Positions 47,215 to 56,829 of a stretch of 64,000 nt of DNA are shown here, piece after piece. Positions within the stretch are counted from its first letter, which is position 1. The number at the start of each line of letters is the position of its first letter. The DNA comes from Pseudonocardia sp. CNS-004 (GTDB lineage: Bacteria; Actinomycetota; Actinomycetes; Mycobacteriales; Pseudonocardiaceae), in the NCBI GenBank assembly GCA_001942185.1, contig MKJV01000079.1, forward strand, positions 186,001 through 250,000, written 5' to 3'. The position numbers and the translations under genes were made by a program. Under the pieces are notes generated by a model. The model was not told where the DNA came from, searched no databases, and was given only the letters and a program-made list of their open reading frames with translations.

Positions 47215-48279
47215 GTGGACCTCGCTTCGTATCGCACGCTCGGCCGGACCGGGCTCCGGATCAGCCCGCTGATCCTCGGCACGCTGACCTTCGACGATCC
47301 CGGCTGGGGAGCCGATCAGGACACCGCGTTGCGCCTGCTGCACCGCTACGTCGACGCCGGGGGGAACACGCTCGACACGGCCAACGGCTACGCCGGCGGC
47401 CGCGCGGAACAGACCATCGCGACGTTCCTCCGGAAGAACCCGTCCCTGCGCGACGGGCTGGTGCTCGCCACGAAGTTCGCCGGCAACATGCACCCAGGCG
47501 ACCCCAACGGCGGCGGCACCGGCCGCAAAGCGGTCCTGCGGCAGCTCGACGCGTCACTCGCCCGGCTGGGCACGGAGCACGTGGACCTGTACTGGCAGCA
47601 CTACTTCGACCAGCACACCCCCATCGAGGAGACGATCGGCACCTTGCAGGACCTGGTCACCGCGGGCAAGATCCGGCATTACGGGCTGTCCGACACCCCC
47701 GCGTGGGCCGTCACGCGCGCGGCGAGCCTCGCCGAGTCCCGCGGCTTGGCGCCGGTCGCGGCGATCCAGGTGGAGTACTCGCTGCTGGAGCGGACCGTCG
47801 AGGGCGAGCTGTTCGGCGCGGCCCGGGCCATGGGAATCGGCGTGACACCCTGGGGCCCGCTCGCCGGCGGGGTGCTGTCGGGGAAGTACACCCGCACCGG
47901 CGCCGCCGAGGCGGGCCGCGCAGGTTGGGCGAGCACGCGCGCCCGGCTGACCGAGAACACCTTCACCCTGCTCGACGCGCTGCACGAGATCGCCGCCGAG
48001 CAACGGGTCCCGGTCCCCGCCGTCGCTCTCGCCTGGGTCACCCATCGCCCGGAGGTGACCGCGACGATCATCGGCTGCCGCACGATCGAGCAGCTGGAGA
48101 ACAACCTGGCGTCCCTGGCGGTCACCCTTTCCGCGGAACAGCTCGCCACACTCGACACGTTGACCGCGCCGCTGTTGCCCTTCCCCTTCGGCTTCCTCGA
48201 GAGCAGCGCGGTCGACCTCGCCCAGGGCGGCGCGACGATCAACGGGGTTCCGTCCCGGCTCTGGCAGCCGTCTCGCTGA
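47215..48279 (+). CDS. Aldo/keto reductase
   Basis: 354 residues from a GTG. The catalytic tetrad is visible: Asp and Tyr in TLDTANGYAGGRAEQ, Lys in LVLATKFAGNM and His in LYWQHYFDQHTP. The NADPH-binding end is VTATIIGCRTIEQLENNLAS. It resembles the Tas/YajO-like group of AKRs. It is divergent from an AraC regulator. Intact, with no frame lesions. Confidence 0.93.
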   Translation: MDLASYRTLGRTGLRISPLILGTLTFDDPGWGADQDTALRLLHRYVDAGGNTLDTANGYAGGRAEQTIATFLRKNPSLRDGLVLATKFAGNMHPGDPNGGGTGRKAVLRQLDASLARLGTEHVDLYWQHYFDQHTPIEETIGTLQDLVTAGKIRHYGLSDTPAWAVTRAASLAESRGLAPVAAIQVEYSLLERTVEGELFGAARAMGIGVTPWGPLAGGVLSGKYTRTGAAEAGRAGWASTRARLTENTFTLLDALHEIAAEQRVPVPAVALAWVTHRPEVTATIIGCRTIEQLENNLASLAVTLSAEQLATLDTLTAPLLPFPFGFLESSAVDLAQGGATINGVPSRLWQPSR

Positions 48280-48282
48280 CCG

Positions 48283-48530
48283 GCGCAGGACGCCGCGCTG
48301 CTCCTTCTGCACCCGCGTGTGGACCTGCAGGTGCCGGGCGTAGTCGGGGAAGTCCGCAGCGAGCTGTTCAGCGGTCCATCCGCCCTCGCGGTGGGCACGA
48401 AGGCCTCGGTGGGACGGACCCAGAGCGCGAACCGGTCCCCACCGAAGCTGAAGAACTCGCTCGTCACACCGGCCAACTCCTCCGAGCTCAGGTAAACCAC
48501 GATCAGAGCGACATCCTCGACCGCCCCGGT
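48283..48530 (-). pseudogene. Fragment of short-chain dehydrogenase-like C-terminus
   Basis: In one frame it reads VEDVALIVVYLSSEELAGVT followed by SEFFSFGGDRFALW; in another, GGWTAEQLAADFPDYARHLQ. The pattern (xDVAxxVxYLxSEExAGVTxxxFxxxGG) is the C-terminal helix and strand of SDR enzymes. The Rossmann and catalytic parts are absent. The remaining DNA up to ychF (48531-48837, about 300 bp) holds no recognisable gene. Confidence 0.4.
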
Positions 48531-48837
48531 CCCCTGACGGCGCAGCTCGGCCGCACCGGCTCACTGGCCTCGACGGGGCCGGTGATGACGCTGGTCCGGC
48601 GGACTGGGCTGAGCATCTATCCACCGCAGGCCTGCTCACGGAGGTTCCCGGCAGCCGAGGGCGGAGAAGCGCCACCCGCCGCCGCAGCTCAAACCCCGCC
48701 GGCTCGTCAGTCATCGGGGTCGCCGCTCATGAATTGGAGCGTCCAGCATGCGATGGGGGCCTACGAGGACAGAGATCCCGTACGTCGGCATCCTGGTGAC
48801 CGGCCCCGACGGCGTCAGACGTTGAACAGCAGCGGAA

Positions 48838-49911
<1,074 letters not shown>

Positions 49912-49932
49912 GAGGCTCCAGGGTAGTCGGGG

Positions 49933-50586
49933 TCAGCCCACGGCCTGCAGGTACGCGAGCACCGCCCGGACCCGGCGGTTGTCGTCGTCGGACTGCGCGA
50001 GGCCGAGCTTGCCGAAGATGCTGCTGATGTGCTTGCCCACCGCCTTCTCGGTGACGAACAGCGCCGTCGCGACTGCGGCGTTGGAGCGCCCCTCGGCGAC
50101 GAGCTCCAGCACCTCCCGCTCGCGCGGCGTGAGCGCCGCGAGCGGGGTGGACCTGCGCCCGACCAGCTGGCCGACCACCTCCGCGTCCATGGCAGTGCCG
50201 CCCGCGGCGACCCGTCGCACGGCCGCCACGAACTCGTCCACGTTGCCGACGCGGTCCTTGAGGAGGTACCCGACCCCACCGGCGTGGTCTGCCAGCAGCT
50301 CGCGCGCGTAGAGCTGCTCGACGTACTGCGAGAGCACGAGCACCGGGAGCCCCGGTACCTCCCGGCGTGCCGCGAGCGCCGCGACCAGCCCCTCGTCGGT
50401 GAACGTGGGCGGCAGCCGGACGTCGACGACCGCGACGTCCGGCCGGTGGCGCAGCAGCGCCTCCCGCAGCACCGGGCCGTTGTCGACCGCGTCGACGATG
50501 TCGAAGCCGTTGGCGGCCAGCAGCCGGATCAGCCCGTCGCGGAGGAGGACGTGGTCCTCGGCGATGACGGTTCGCAGAGGTCGCAC
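49933..50586 (-). CDS. NarL/LuxR-family response regulator
   Basis: 217 residues from a GTG. The receiver domain has TVIAEDHVLLRDGLIRLL, phospho-Asp in VAVVDVRLPP, Ser in LVLSQYVEQLYA and Lys in YLLKDRVG. The C-terminal LuxR HTH has LTPREREVLELVAEGRSNAA and ATALFVTEKAVGKHISSIF. It is preceded by and overlaps its histidine kinase (50529-51628). Signal unknown. Confidence 0.93.
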   Translation of the reverse strand: MRPLRTVIAEDHVLLRDGLIRLLAANGFDIVDAVDNGPVLREALLRHRPDVAVVDVRLPPTFTDEGLVAALAARREVPGLPVLVLSQYVEQLYARELLADHAGGVGYLLKDRVGNVDEFVAAVRRVAAGGTAMDAEVVGQLVGRRSTPLAALTPREREVLELVAEGRSNAAVATALFVTEKAVGKHISSIFGKLGLAQSDDDNRRVRAVLAYLQAVG

Positions 50587-51628
50587 GGCAGCTCCATCGT
50601 GATCTCGGTGGGCCCGCCCTGTGGGCTCCGGACGGACACGGTGCCGTCGAAGGCGGCGAGCCTGCGCTCGATACCGCGCAACCCGGTGCCCCGGCGGGGG
50701 TCGGCACCTCCGCGACCATCGTCGCCGACGACGAGCGTGATCTTGCCGTCGGCGTAGCCGGCCCTCAGCCAGACCCGCGTGGCGCCGGCGTGCGACCCGC
50801 GTTCGCGAGCGCCTCCGCCGCGGCGAAGTACAGGGCCGACTCGACCGGGGCCTGGGGTCGGGACGGGAGGTCGATGGCGACCGCCACGGGCACGGGGCAC
50901 AGCAGCGCGGCGGCCTCGAGCCCGCCGGGCAACCCGCGGTCGGCCAGCACCGGCGGGTGGATGCCCCGGACGAGGTCGCGCAGCTCCGCGAGAGCCCGCC
51001 CGGCGTCGCCCCTGGCCTCCTCCAGCAGCGCCGCGGCGCCGTCGGGATCGCTGGGCAGCAGCTGCGACGCCAGGCCGAGCGTCATCCCGACGGCCGCGAG
51101 CCTCGCCTGGGCGCCGTCGTGCAGGTCGCGCTCGATCCGGCGCAGCTCCGCGGCCTGCGCGTCGACGGTGGCCGCGCGCGACTCCGTGAGCTGCTCGACG
51201 CGGGCGGCGAGCGCACTCCCGGCCGGGGACAGCAGGACACGCACCAGCAGCGCCAGCACACGCACCACCCACGGCACCGCCCACCACACGATCGCGAGCA
51301 CGACTAGCGCGGGCAGCGTGAAGATCGCGAACGGGCCCGCACCCCCGGCGAACACCGCGGAGAGGACCTGCACCGCGAGGTAGGTGAGCATCGCGACGAG
51401 CGTGCCGGCGACCGCGTGCAGGGCGAGCCAGATCGTGTCGCGGCCCGTCTGCGGATCGCGCAGGCACGCGGCCAGCTCGCGCCAGGTGGGCCCGGGGGCC
51501 GCCCGGTAGGCGACCGCGAGGTCGGCACCGAGGACCTGGCCCGCCACCGCGCGGTGCACGTCGGCGAGGGCACGCGTGGCGCCGAGGGCACCCGCGATGA
51601 CCGGCAGGCCGACGCCGAACAGCGGCAC
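50529..51628 (-). CDS. NarL-type sensor histidine kinase (HisKA_3), N-terminally truncated, one frameshift
   Basis: About 366 residues after repair. The remains of a membrane sensor domain (VPLFGVGLPVIAGALGATRA, WLALHAVAGTLVAMLTYLAV) are followed by the HisKA_3 motif RRIERDLHDGAQARLAAVGM with phospho-His, then RDLVRGIHPPVLADRGLPGG. The HATPase region spans a lesion near 50785 (ALANAG / SHAGATRVWLRAGYADG; GDDGRGGADPRRGTGLRGIE). Upstream of the GTG at 51628 a TGA lies two codons away in frame, and the first transmembrane part expected for this sensor domain is missing. The 3' end overlaps the response regulator by 58 bp. Confidence 0.8.
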
Positions 51629-51630
51629 CA

Positions 51631-51830
51631 GTCATCGCGGGACCGGCCCTGATCGCGTCCGGCAGCGCCTGGGCGGCCACGATCGTGCTGCTCGGCAACC
51701 GGGTCGGGGCGCTCGTCCTCACCTCGGCGGCGTGGATCCCGATCGTGCTGGTCGCGTTGCTGATCGTGGTCCTGGTCCTGCGCTCGCGCCGCCGGCTCCG
51801 CCGTCACTCGACCACGCCGTCTCCCGCCGC
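51631..51830 (+). other. Possible 5'-truncated membrane-protein fragment
   Basis: The plus-strand frame reads LIASGSAWAATIVLLGNRVG, then two strongly hydrophobic runs (ALVLTSAAWIPIVLVALLIV, then VLVLRSRRRLRRH). No start codon fits the first part. It begins exactly where the divergent kinase loses its own N-terminus, suggesting a deletion or misjoin at about 51629. GC-skewed chance hydrophobicity cannot be excluded. Confidence 0.25.
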
Positions 51831-51833
51831 GGA

Positions 51834-51864
51834 GGATGAGGGGCCTCTCATCCGCACCTCATCC
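51834..51864. promoter_or_regulatory. GGATGAG-type operator, site 1 (APH-like gene)
   Basis: GGATGAG (51834-51840), N6, CTCATCC (51847-51853), N4, CTCATCC (51858-51864). The final box ends 31 bp before the GTG at 51896. This is the same box order and start distance as at 56830-56860 before the two-component operon. The 7-N4-7 direct repeat is the usual target layout of OmpR-type regulators. Confidence 0.65.
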
Positions 51865-51895
51865 CACGGTCCACTCCCGCCATCAGCCTGGGTCG

Positions 51896-53092
51896 GTGCC
51901 CCCCGCCCCGAGCCACCCGTCCTTACCCGCGACGCTGTCCCTCCTGCTCGGTGCCGAAGCCCGTGAGCTGCTCGCCACGGCGGTCGGGGGCTACCGCAGC
52001 CGGCTCCGAGCGGTCCGCGCGGTCACGGTCGGGGTGCAGCCGAACGGGTCCGTCGTCGTGCAGTACGCCGCCGACGTCGAGCGTGCCGATGGCACCCGCA
52101 GCCGGGAGACGCTCGCCGCCACCACCGGCGACCGCATCCCGGACGGCGCGGCGGTGCTCGCCGGACACGGCGTCCAGGTCGGCGTGTGGCGGTGGCCGCA
52201 GGATCCAGTGCTGCCCGCGCTCGCCACGGCAGCCGACCCGGTCCGGCTCTCGGAGGCGCTGCAGGCCGCCGGGCTGCCGCGGGACGACGTCCTGCGCGTC
52301 CGGATGCGGGCCTACCGGCCCGGGCGCCGGGCGGTGCTGGAGGTCGAAGGCTGCGGGTCGCGGCTCTTCGTCAAGGTAGTCCGTCCGAAGGCCGTCGCAG
52401 CGCTGCGGGAACGGCACCACCTGATGTCCCCGCACCTGCCGGTGCCCCACCCGCTGGCCTCGACCGCCGACGGGCTGCTCGTCCTCAGCGAGTGCCCCGG
52501 CGCATCGCTGCGGTCGCGGCTCTCCCGCGGCCTGCCGGTGCCGCCCCCCGTCGACCTCGACGGGCTGCTCGACGCCCTCCCACCCGCGATCGTCCGTCAG
52601 CCGCGCCGCCGCTCCCACCTGGAGCGGGTGCCGCACTTCACCGCGGTGCTCGCCGCCACCGCGGTCACCGACGAGACCGAACGCGCCCGCCTCGACGGCC
52701 TCGCCGACACGCTGGCTCGCACCGACCCGGGATCGCACCCCGACGTCCCCGTGCACGGCGACTTCTACGACGCACAGCTGCTCTGCGACGCGCAGCGCGT
52801 CACGGGGCTGGTCGACATCGACACCGCGGGCCCGGGACACCGCGTCGACGAGTGGGCCACCCTGCTGGCCCACCTGTCCGTCCTCGCGCATCACGGCTCG
52901 CCCGCCGCCCGGCGGTACGGCGGCCGGGTGCTCGTCCACGCCGAGGAGCGGTTCACCCGCCACGCACTGCGGCCGCGGGTGGCGGCGGCCGTGCTGGGGC
53001 TCGCCACCGGGCCGTTCCGGGTGCAGCAGGCCGGGTGGGCACGGCACACGCAGGCCCGGCTGCGGCTGGCCGAGCGGTGGGCGGCCGGATGA
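51896..53092 (+). CDS. Aminoglycoside phosphotransferase (APH)-family protein
   Basis: About 398 residues from the GTG at 51896; a GTG-type start at 51836 would overlap the operator. The kinase-like N-lobe has GCGSRLFVKVVRPKAVAALR with the ATP-binding Lys. The catalytic loop is PVHGDFYDAQLL, where the usual HxDxxxxN Asn is replaced by Gln. The metal-binding motif is GLVDIDTAGPGHRVDEW. Substrate unknown; APH-fold enzymes also phosphorylate sugars, choline and homoserine. The promoter carries the GGATGAG/CTCATCC boxes shared with the TCS operon, suggesting an envelope-stress link rather than antibiotic resistance. Confidence 0.8.
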   Translation: MPPAPSHPSLPATLSLLLGAEARELLATAVGGYRSRLRAVRAVTVGVQPNGSVVVQYAADVERADGTRSRETLAATTGDRIPDGAAVLAGHGVQVGVWRWPQDPVLPALATAADPVRLSEALQAAGLPRDDVLRVRMRAYRPGRRAVLEVEGCGSRLFVKVVRPKAVAALRERHHLMSPHLPVPHPLASTADGLLVLSECPGASLRSRLSRGLPVPPPVDLDGLLDALPPAIVRQPRRRSHLERVPHFTAVLAATAVTDETERARLDGLADTLARTDPGSHPDVPVHGDFYDAQLLCDAQRVTGLVDIDTAGPGHRVDEWATLLAHLSVLAHHGSPAARRYGGRVLVHAEERFTRHALRPRVAAAVLGLATGPFRVQQAGWARHTQARLRLAERWAAG

Positions 53093-53130
53093 GTCGGCCG
53101 GATGAGAGCGCCCTCATCCGCTTCTCCCAC
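53087..53130. promoter_or_regulatory. GGATGAG-type operator, site 2 (Asp-rich secreted protein)
   Basis: GGATGAG (53087-53093), N6, GGATGAG (53100-53106), N6, CTCATCC (53113-53119), N4, then the degenerate CTCCCAC (53124-53130). The first box overlaps the stop codon of the APH-like gene. It precedes the ATG at 53193 by about 62 bp. Confidence 0.6.
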
Positions 53131-53192
53131 CGCCCTCACCAGCGACGACCACTGTTGATCAGGTCAGCACGAGCACTCCTGAAGGAGCGTCA

Positions 53193-53550
53193 CATGTCCA
53201 CCTGGAAGATCCTCACCCTCGGCGCCGCCCTCACCGGCCTCGGCGTCGCGGGAGCCGGCGTGGCGGCCGCGGCCGACGTGGCCCCGGCCGCCGCTCCCAC
53301 CGCCGCGCCTCAGCCGATCACGGTCGCCGCCGCGGACACCGTCGGGGCACCGCTCGCCGCCGATCTCTCACCCGAGTCCGCCGACTCCCCCTTCGAGAGC
53401 CCGTACGAGTCCGCCGACTCGCCGTTCGACAGCCCCGACGACGTGACCCCGGACGACACCCCCGACGACGACACCCCCGACGACGACACCCCCGACGACG
53501 ACACCCCCGACGACGACGTGGCGGACGACGACACCCCTGACGACGACTGA
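53193..53550 (+). CDS. Small secreted Asp-rich repeat protein
   Basis: 118 residues. The signal peptide (TWKILTLGAALTGLGVAGAG, then VAAAADVAPAAA) should be cleaved near residue 26. The mature part has two SPFESPYESAD-type repeats and a C-terminal run of PDDDT pentapeptides (about 92-118). GAAGGAG lies before the ATG. No known family. The strongly acidic mature chain could bind cations or cationic peptides (inference). It is controlled by the operator at 53087-53130 and probably belongs to the same regulon as the two-component operon. Confidence 0.7.
53453..53550 (+). repeat. 15-bp tandem repeat encoding PDDDT
   Basis: Four to five nearly identical copies of GACGACACCCCCGAC in phase with the reading frame of the Asp-rich protein, with one degenerate unit (GTGGCG) near the end. 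Copy number could vary between strains. Confidence 0.7.
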
Positions 53551-53757
53551 CGGATCTCCGACCCGGGGGAGGGCGCAGCACCCGCGCCCCTCCCCCGGCG
53601 TTGCCGTTCGTCGACGGGGCGCGAGATCCACCCGGGGTACGGATCGACCGGCCGCCGCTCATCGCGCCCGCTCGCCCGTTCGCGGAACCCGCATAACGCG
53701 GGCGGAGCTGGGTCGATGGTCTGGGTGGAGCTGCTGCCGAAATCGAAGGGGGTCGTC

Positions 53758-54168
53758 GTGCGCTTCCCGCCTCGACTCGTGCTCGCGGCCTCGGCCGTCG
53801 TCATGGTCGCCGCGAGCCTCGGTGCCGTGCTGCTGATGCCCGGAAGCACCGAGGACGTCGTCCCGGTCCCCGAGATCACCGCGGCCGCCGAGCAGCAACA
53901 GGCTCCCGAGCCCGCCGTGGAACCGGTGGCAACCGCGGCACCGGCGATCACCGGCGCGCAGATCGCCGAGCTCGCGCTCACCCCGGCCCGTGACCGGGCG
54001 GCCGCGCTGATCAAGGAGCAGGCCCGGGCCAAGGCCGCGGAGCAGGACGATGACGACGAGGACGGGTCGGACTCCCGCGACAACGACCGGTGGAGCGAGC
54101 TGCGCGACGAGATCCGCGAGGCCTGTGAGGACGGGCGGATCCGCGGCCAGATCTGCCGCTCCAGCTAA
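53758..54168 (+). CDS. Membrane-anchored acidic small protein
   Basis: 136 residues from a GTG with AAGGGGG upstream; an ATG at 53716 is possible. One N-terminal hydrophobic anchor (PPRLVLAASAVVMVAASLGA) is followed by a Pro/Glu/Ala-rich stalk. A charged C-terminus follows with an Asp/Glu run (EQDDDDEDGSDSRDNDRW) and two Cys at the end (EACEDGRIRGQICRSS), which may form a disulfide. No family recognised. The layout resembles the protein at 56507-56798, with anchor, stalk and acidic tail. It is convergent with the OmpR-type regulator gene. Confidence 0.6.
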   Translation: MRFPPRLVLAASAVVMVAASLGAVLLMPGSTEDVVPVPEITAAAEQQQAPEPAVEPVATAAPAITGAQIAELALTPARDRAAALIKEQARAKAAEQDDDDEDGSDSRDNDRWSELRDEIREACEDGRIRGQICRSS

Positions 54169-54189
54169 CGCTCCCCGCGTGGCGACAGG

Positions 54190-54256
54190 CCCATGATCAG
54201 CGCAGATGGTGCCGGGGCAACAAATCTGTCGTTCTGACACCACTTCCGGCGATCTC
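54190..54256. repeat. Family-B palindrome, imperfect copy, between convergent genes
   Basis: CATGATCAGCGCAGATGGTG (from 54192) faces GACACCACTTCCGGCGATCT (54235-54254). The words GATC and TGGTG/CACCA pair while the middle is mismatched. The right half is identical in its core to 35488-35505. Confidence 0.5.
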
Positions 54257-54274
54257 GGGTCGGCCGCGGAACGA

Positions 54275-54940
54275 TCAGCGCCGGTCGTCCAGCCGGTACC
54301 CCATCCCCCGCATCGTGACGATCCGCTCGGCGCCGAGCTTGCGACGCAGGTAGCGGACGTAGACGTCGACGACGTTGGAGCCGGGGTCGAAGTCGTAGCC
54401 CCACACGTGGCTGAGCAGCTGCTCCCTGGTGAGCACCTGGCCGGGGTGGCGCAGGAACGTCTCGACGAGTGCGAACTCGCGGGCCGAGAGGTCCACGGTG
54501 CGGCCGTCGACGTGGGCCCGGCGGGTGCGCAGGTCCAGCTGCAGCCCGCCGTGGGTGAGCACCGTGAGCTCCGGGGTCCGGTGCGAGGCCAGCCGCAGCC
54601 GGACGCGCGCGAGCAGCTCCTCGAACCGGAACGGTTTGGGCATGTAGTCGTCGGCGCCGCCTTCGAGGCCCGCGACGGTGTCCTGCACGCTGTCGCGCGC
54701 GGTCAGCACGATCACCGGGATCGGGCAGCCGTCCTCGCGCAGCGAGCGCAGCACCGCGAACCCGTCGAGCCCCGGGAGCCCGATGTCGAGCACCACCAGG
54801 TCGAACCCGCCGGTCATCGCGTAGTCGCGCGCCGAGAGCCCGTCGCCCACCACCGTGACGGCGAACCCGTTCGCCGCGAGGCCCTTCTCGACGAACGCGG
54901 CGATCCGCGGCTCGTCCTCCGCCACGAGGATGCGGCTCAC
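54275..54940 (-). CDS. OmpR-family response regulator of the GGATGAG regulon
   Basis: 221 residues. Start SRILVAEDEPRIAAFVEKGL; phospho-Asp in LVVLDIGLPGLDGF; Thr in VIVLTARDS; Lys in DYMPKPFRF. The winged helix is VDLSAREFALVETFLRHPGQ and PGSNVVDVYVRYLRRKLG, ending VTMRGMGYRL. The GTG at 54938-54940 overlaps the kinase stop (GTGA). It is the last gene of a three-gene operon. As an OmpR-type protein it should bind tandem direct repeats, matching the boxes upstream of its own operon. Confidence 0.93.
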   Translation of the reverse strand: MSRILVAEDEPRIAAFVEKGLAANGFAVTVVGDGLSARDYAMTGGFDLVVLDIGLPGLDGFAVLRSLREDGCPIPVIVLTARDSVQDTVAGLEGGADDYMPKPFRFEELLARVRLRLASHRTPELTVLTHGGLQLDLRTRRAHVDGRTVDLSAREFALVETFLRHPGQVLTREQLLSHVWGYDFDPGSNVVDVYVRYLRRKLGAERIVTMRGMGYRLDDRR

Positions 54941-56520
54941 GTGGGTCCCCCGCCGGTTGCGGGGATCTCGAGCGTGAACGTCGCCCCCCGGCCGGGCACG
55001 CTGTCGAGCAGCACCGTACCCCCGTGCGCCACCGCGATGGCCCGCACGATCGACAGGCCCAGGCCGGCACCCTCCGACCGCGGGACGGCCGTCGAGCCGC
55101 GCGCGAACCGCTCGAAGATCCGCGCCCGCTCCTCGGCCACGACGCCGGGGCCGGTGTCGGACACCCAGAACCGCAGCCTGCCGCCGGTGAGCTGCGAGCC
55201 GAGGCCGATGCGCTCGCCGGGACGGGTGTGGCGGCACGCGTTGTCGGCGAGCGCCACCACGGCCTGGGTGACGCGCTGCGGGTCGAGCCGGGCGTCGACG
55301 CGGGCCGCCGTCTCGAGCACCCAGTCCCGGTCGCCGAGCCGCTCGACCTTCTCCACGACGTCCGCGGTGAGCGCGGCGACGTCCACCGGTTCGACGTGCA
55401 GGAACGACGGCTGCTCCGAACGCGCGAGCAGCAGCAGGTCCGACACCATGCGGTTCATCCGGTCCAGCTCGTCGTCGACGAGGGCGACCGTGGCCCGCAC
55501 GTCGTCGGGGTCGGTGGGGTCGAGCACCTCGAGGTGCCCGCGCACGATCGTGATCGGGGTGCGCAGCTCGTGGCCCGCGTCGTCGACGAACCGCCGTTGG
55601 GCCGCGACGCCCGACTCGACGCGGTCGAGCATGGCGTTGACGGTGCGGGCGAGGTCGCCGAGCTCGTCGCGCTCGCCCGCGTCCGGGATCCGGCGGGACA
55701 GGTCGGTGTCGGTGATCGTGCGCGCCGTGGCGGCGACGTCGCGCAGCGGTCGCAGGATCCGGCCGGCGACGAGCCATGCGGCCGCGGCGGCGCCCAGCAC
55801 CGTGACGCCACCGACCACGAGCATCAGGCGGGCCGCCGTGTCCGCGGAGGCGCGCTCGGCGTCGGCGAGGTACGCCGCCACGATGACGCCACGCGCCGGG
55901 TCGCCCTGCAGGGTCACCGGGATCGCCAGGTAGCGCACGTCGCCCGCGGCGGGGCTCTCGTAGTGCCCGGTGCGGGGCGCGTCGACGGTGGCGACGAGCG
56001 AGGCGAACGCGGCGTCACCTGCGAGCACCTCGGGTGCGCCGGGCTCCTGCCTGCTCTGCGTGCGGTAGCCGCCGTCGACGTAGCCGAGGAACTTCTCGTT
56101 CGGGCGGACCACGTTGTACGCGATCGCCTCCCCGATCACCTCGTCGACGGTCCGGAACGGCAGCCCCGTGCGCGGGCTGATGCCGGTGGCGGTGAGCTCG
56201 GCGAACTCGTCGACCTCGATGCGCAGCGCCTCGCCGATCCGCTGGTCGGTCTCCTGGATCAGCAGCCGCCACGTCACCAGCGTGACGGCCGCGAGCGCCA
56301 TGAGCACCAGCAGCAGGACCCAGCCGATGATGCGGGTACGCGCCGCGCTCGGCAGGAGGCGGCGCCACCCGATGGGCGGCGTCGGACCGGGCGTCGCGGT
56401 GGGTGGCATCGCGGTCCCTGCGGGGAGGTGGGCACCGGCCGGGGTCGATCGGTGCTGGTCACCGCCATCCTCGCCGACGCTCCGGCGGGCGCGCAGCGGG
56501 ACCGGATCAGTCGTCGTCAT
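54937..56520 (-). CDS. Sensor histidine kinase (HAMP-HisKA-HATPase) of the GGATGAG regulon
   Basis: 527 residues, intact. The first span is RIIGWVLLLVLMALAAVTLV and is followed by an extracytoplasmic domain of about 180 residues (DEFAELTATGISPRTGLPFR, NEKFLGYVDGGYRTQSRQEP). The second span is LMLVVGGVTVLGAAAAAWLV, then HAMP and HisKA with FVDDAGHELRTPITIVRGH. The HATPase part has ALADNACRHTRPGERIGLGS, SDTGPGV and GAGLGLSIVRAIAVAHGG. The ATG (56518-56520) lies inside the end of the upstream small acidic gene. The acidic co-encoded protein may modulate its sensing (inference). Confidence 0.93.
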   Translation of the reverse strand: MTTTDPVPLRARRSVGEDGGDQHRSTPAGAHLPAGTAMPPTATPGPTPPIGWRRLLPSAARTRIIGWVLLLVLMALAAVTLVTWRLLIQETDQRIGEALRIEVDEFAELTATGISPRTGLPFRTVDEVIGEAIAYNVVRPNEKFLGYVDGGYRTQSRQEPGAPEVLAGDAAFASLVATVDAPRTGHYESPAAGDVRYLAIPVTLQGDPARGVIVAAYLADAERASADTAARLMLVVGGVTVLGAAAAAWLVAGRILRPLRDVAATARTITDTDLSRRIPDAGERDELGDLARTVNAMLDRVESGVAAQRRFVDDAGHELRTPITIVRGHLEVLDPTDPDDVRATVALVDDELDRMNRMVSDLLLLARSEQPSFLHVEPVDVAALTADVVEKVERLGDRDWVLETAARVDARLDPQRVTQAVVALADNACRHTRPGERIGLGSQLTGGRLRFWVSDTGPGVVAEERARIFERFARGSTAVPRSEGAGLGLSIVRAIAVAHGGTVLLDSVPGRGATFTLEIPATGGGPT

Positions 56521-56798
56521 CCGGGCCGTCATCGAGGTCGTCGGGACCGTCGTCGTCGGGACCGTCGTCATCGTCGTCGTCATCGACCGGTGGCGGCGGG
56601 GCGACGTAGCCGGCCTTGTCGCGGGGGGCGGGCGCGGGCGCTGCTGCGCGGGAGCCGGGGGCGGCGCGGCGGGCGCTGGACGGTGATCGGCTCGACGGGT
56701 GGGGGGTCGGCCTCCGCGGCCGAGCCGAGCACGACGACACCGGCGAGCACGCCGACGACGAGCAGCACGACGGTCGCGATGAGGAGCGGGAGACGCAC
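56507..56798 (-). CDS. Small membrane-anchored Asp-rich protein, first gene of the TCS operon, frameshifted
   Basis: About 97 residues after repair. The N-terminal anchor is LPLLIATVVLLVVGVLAGVV, followed by EADPPPVEPITVQRP, a Pro/Ala stalk and a tail in another frame, DKAGYVAPPPPVDDDDDDDG then repeated GPDD units. The length modulo 3 implies two lost bases near 56640-56700. The start is the GTG at 56796-56798, 31 bp after the operator. Its 3' end overlaps the kinase gene by 14 bp. No family recognised. The anchor and acidic tail would place it outside the membrane next to the kinase sensor domain. Confidence 0.65.
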
Positions 56799-56829
56799 GC
56801 CCGGATCCTGGTCGGGCCGGGCGGTCCGG

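Noticed and set aside
48531..48837. Short plus-strand frames between the SDR fragment and ychF
   Set aside because: No start/RBS combination and no recognisable sequence.
53453..53550. Regular short repeats resembling a CRISPR or satellite array
   Set aside because: Units are contiguous 15-bp repeats without spacers and in phase with a coding frame (PDDDT); not a CRISPR.
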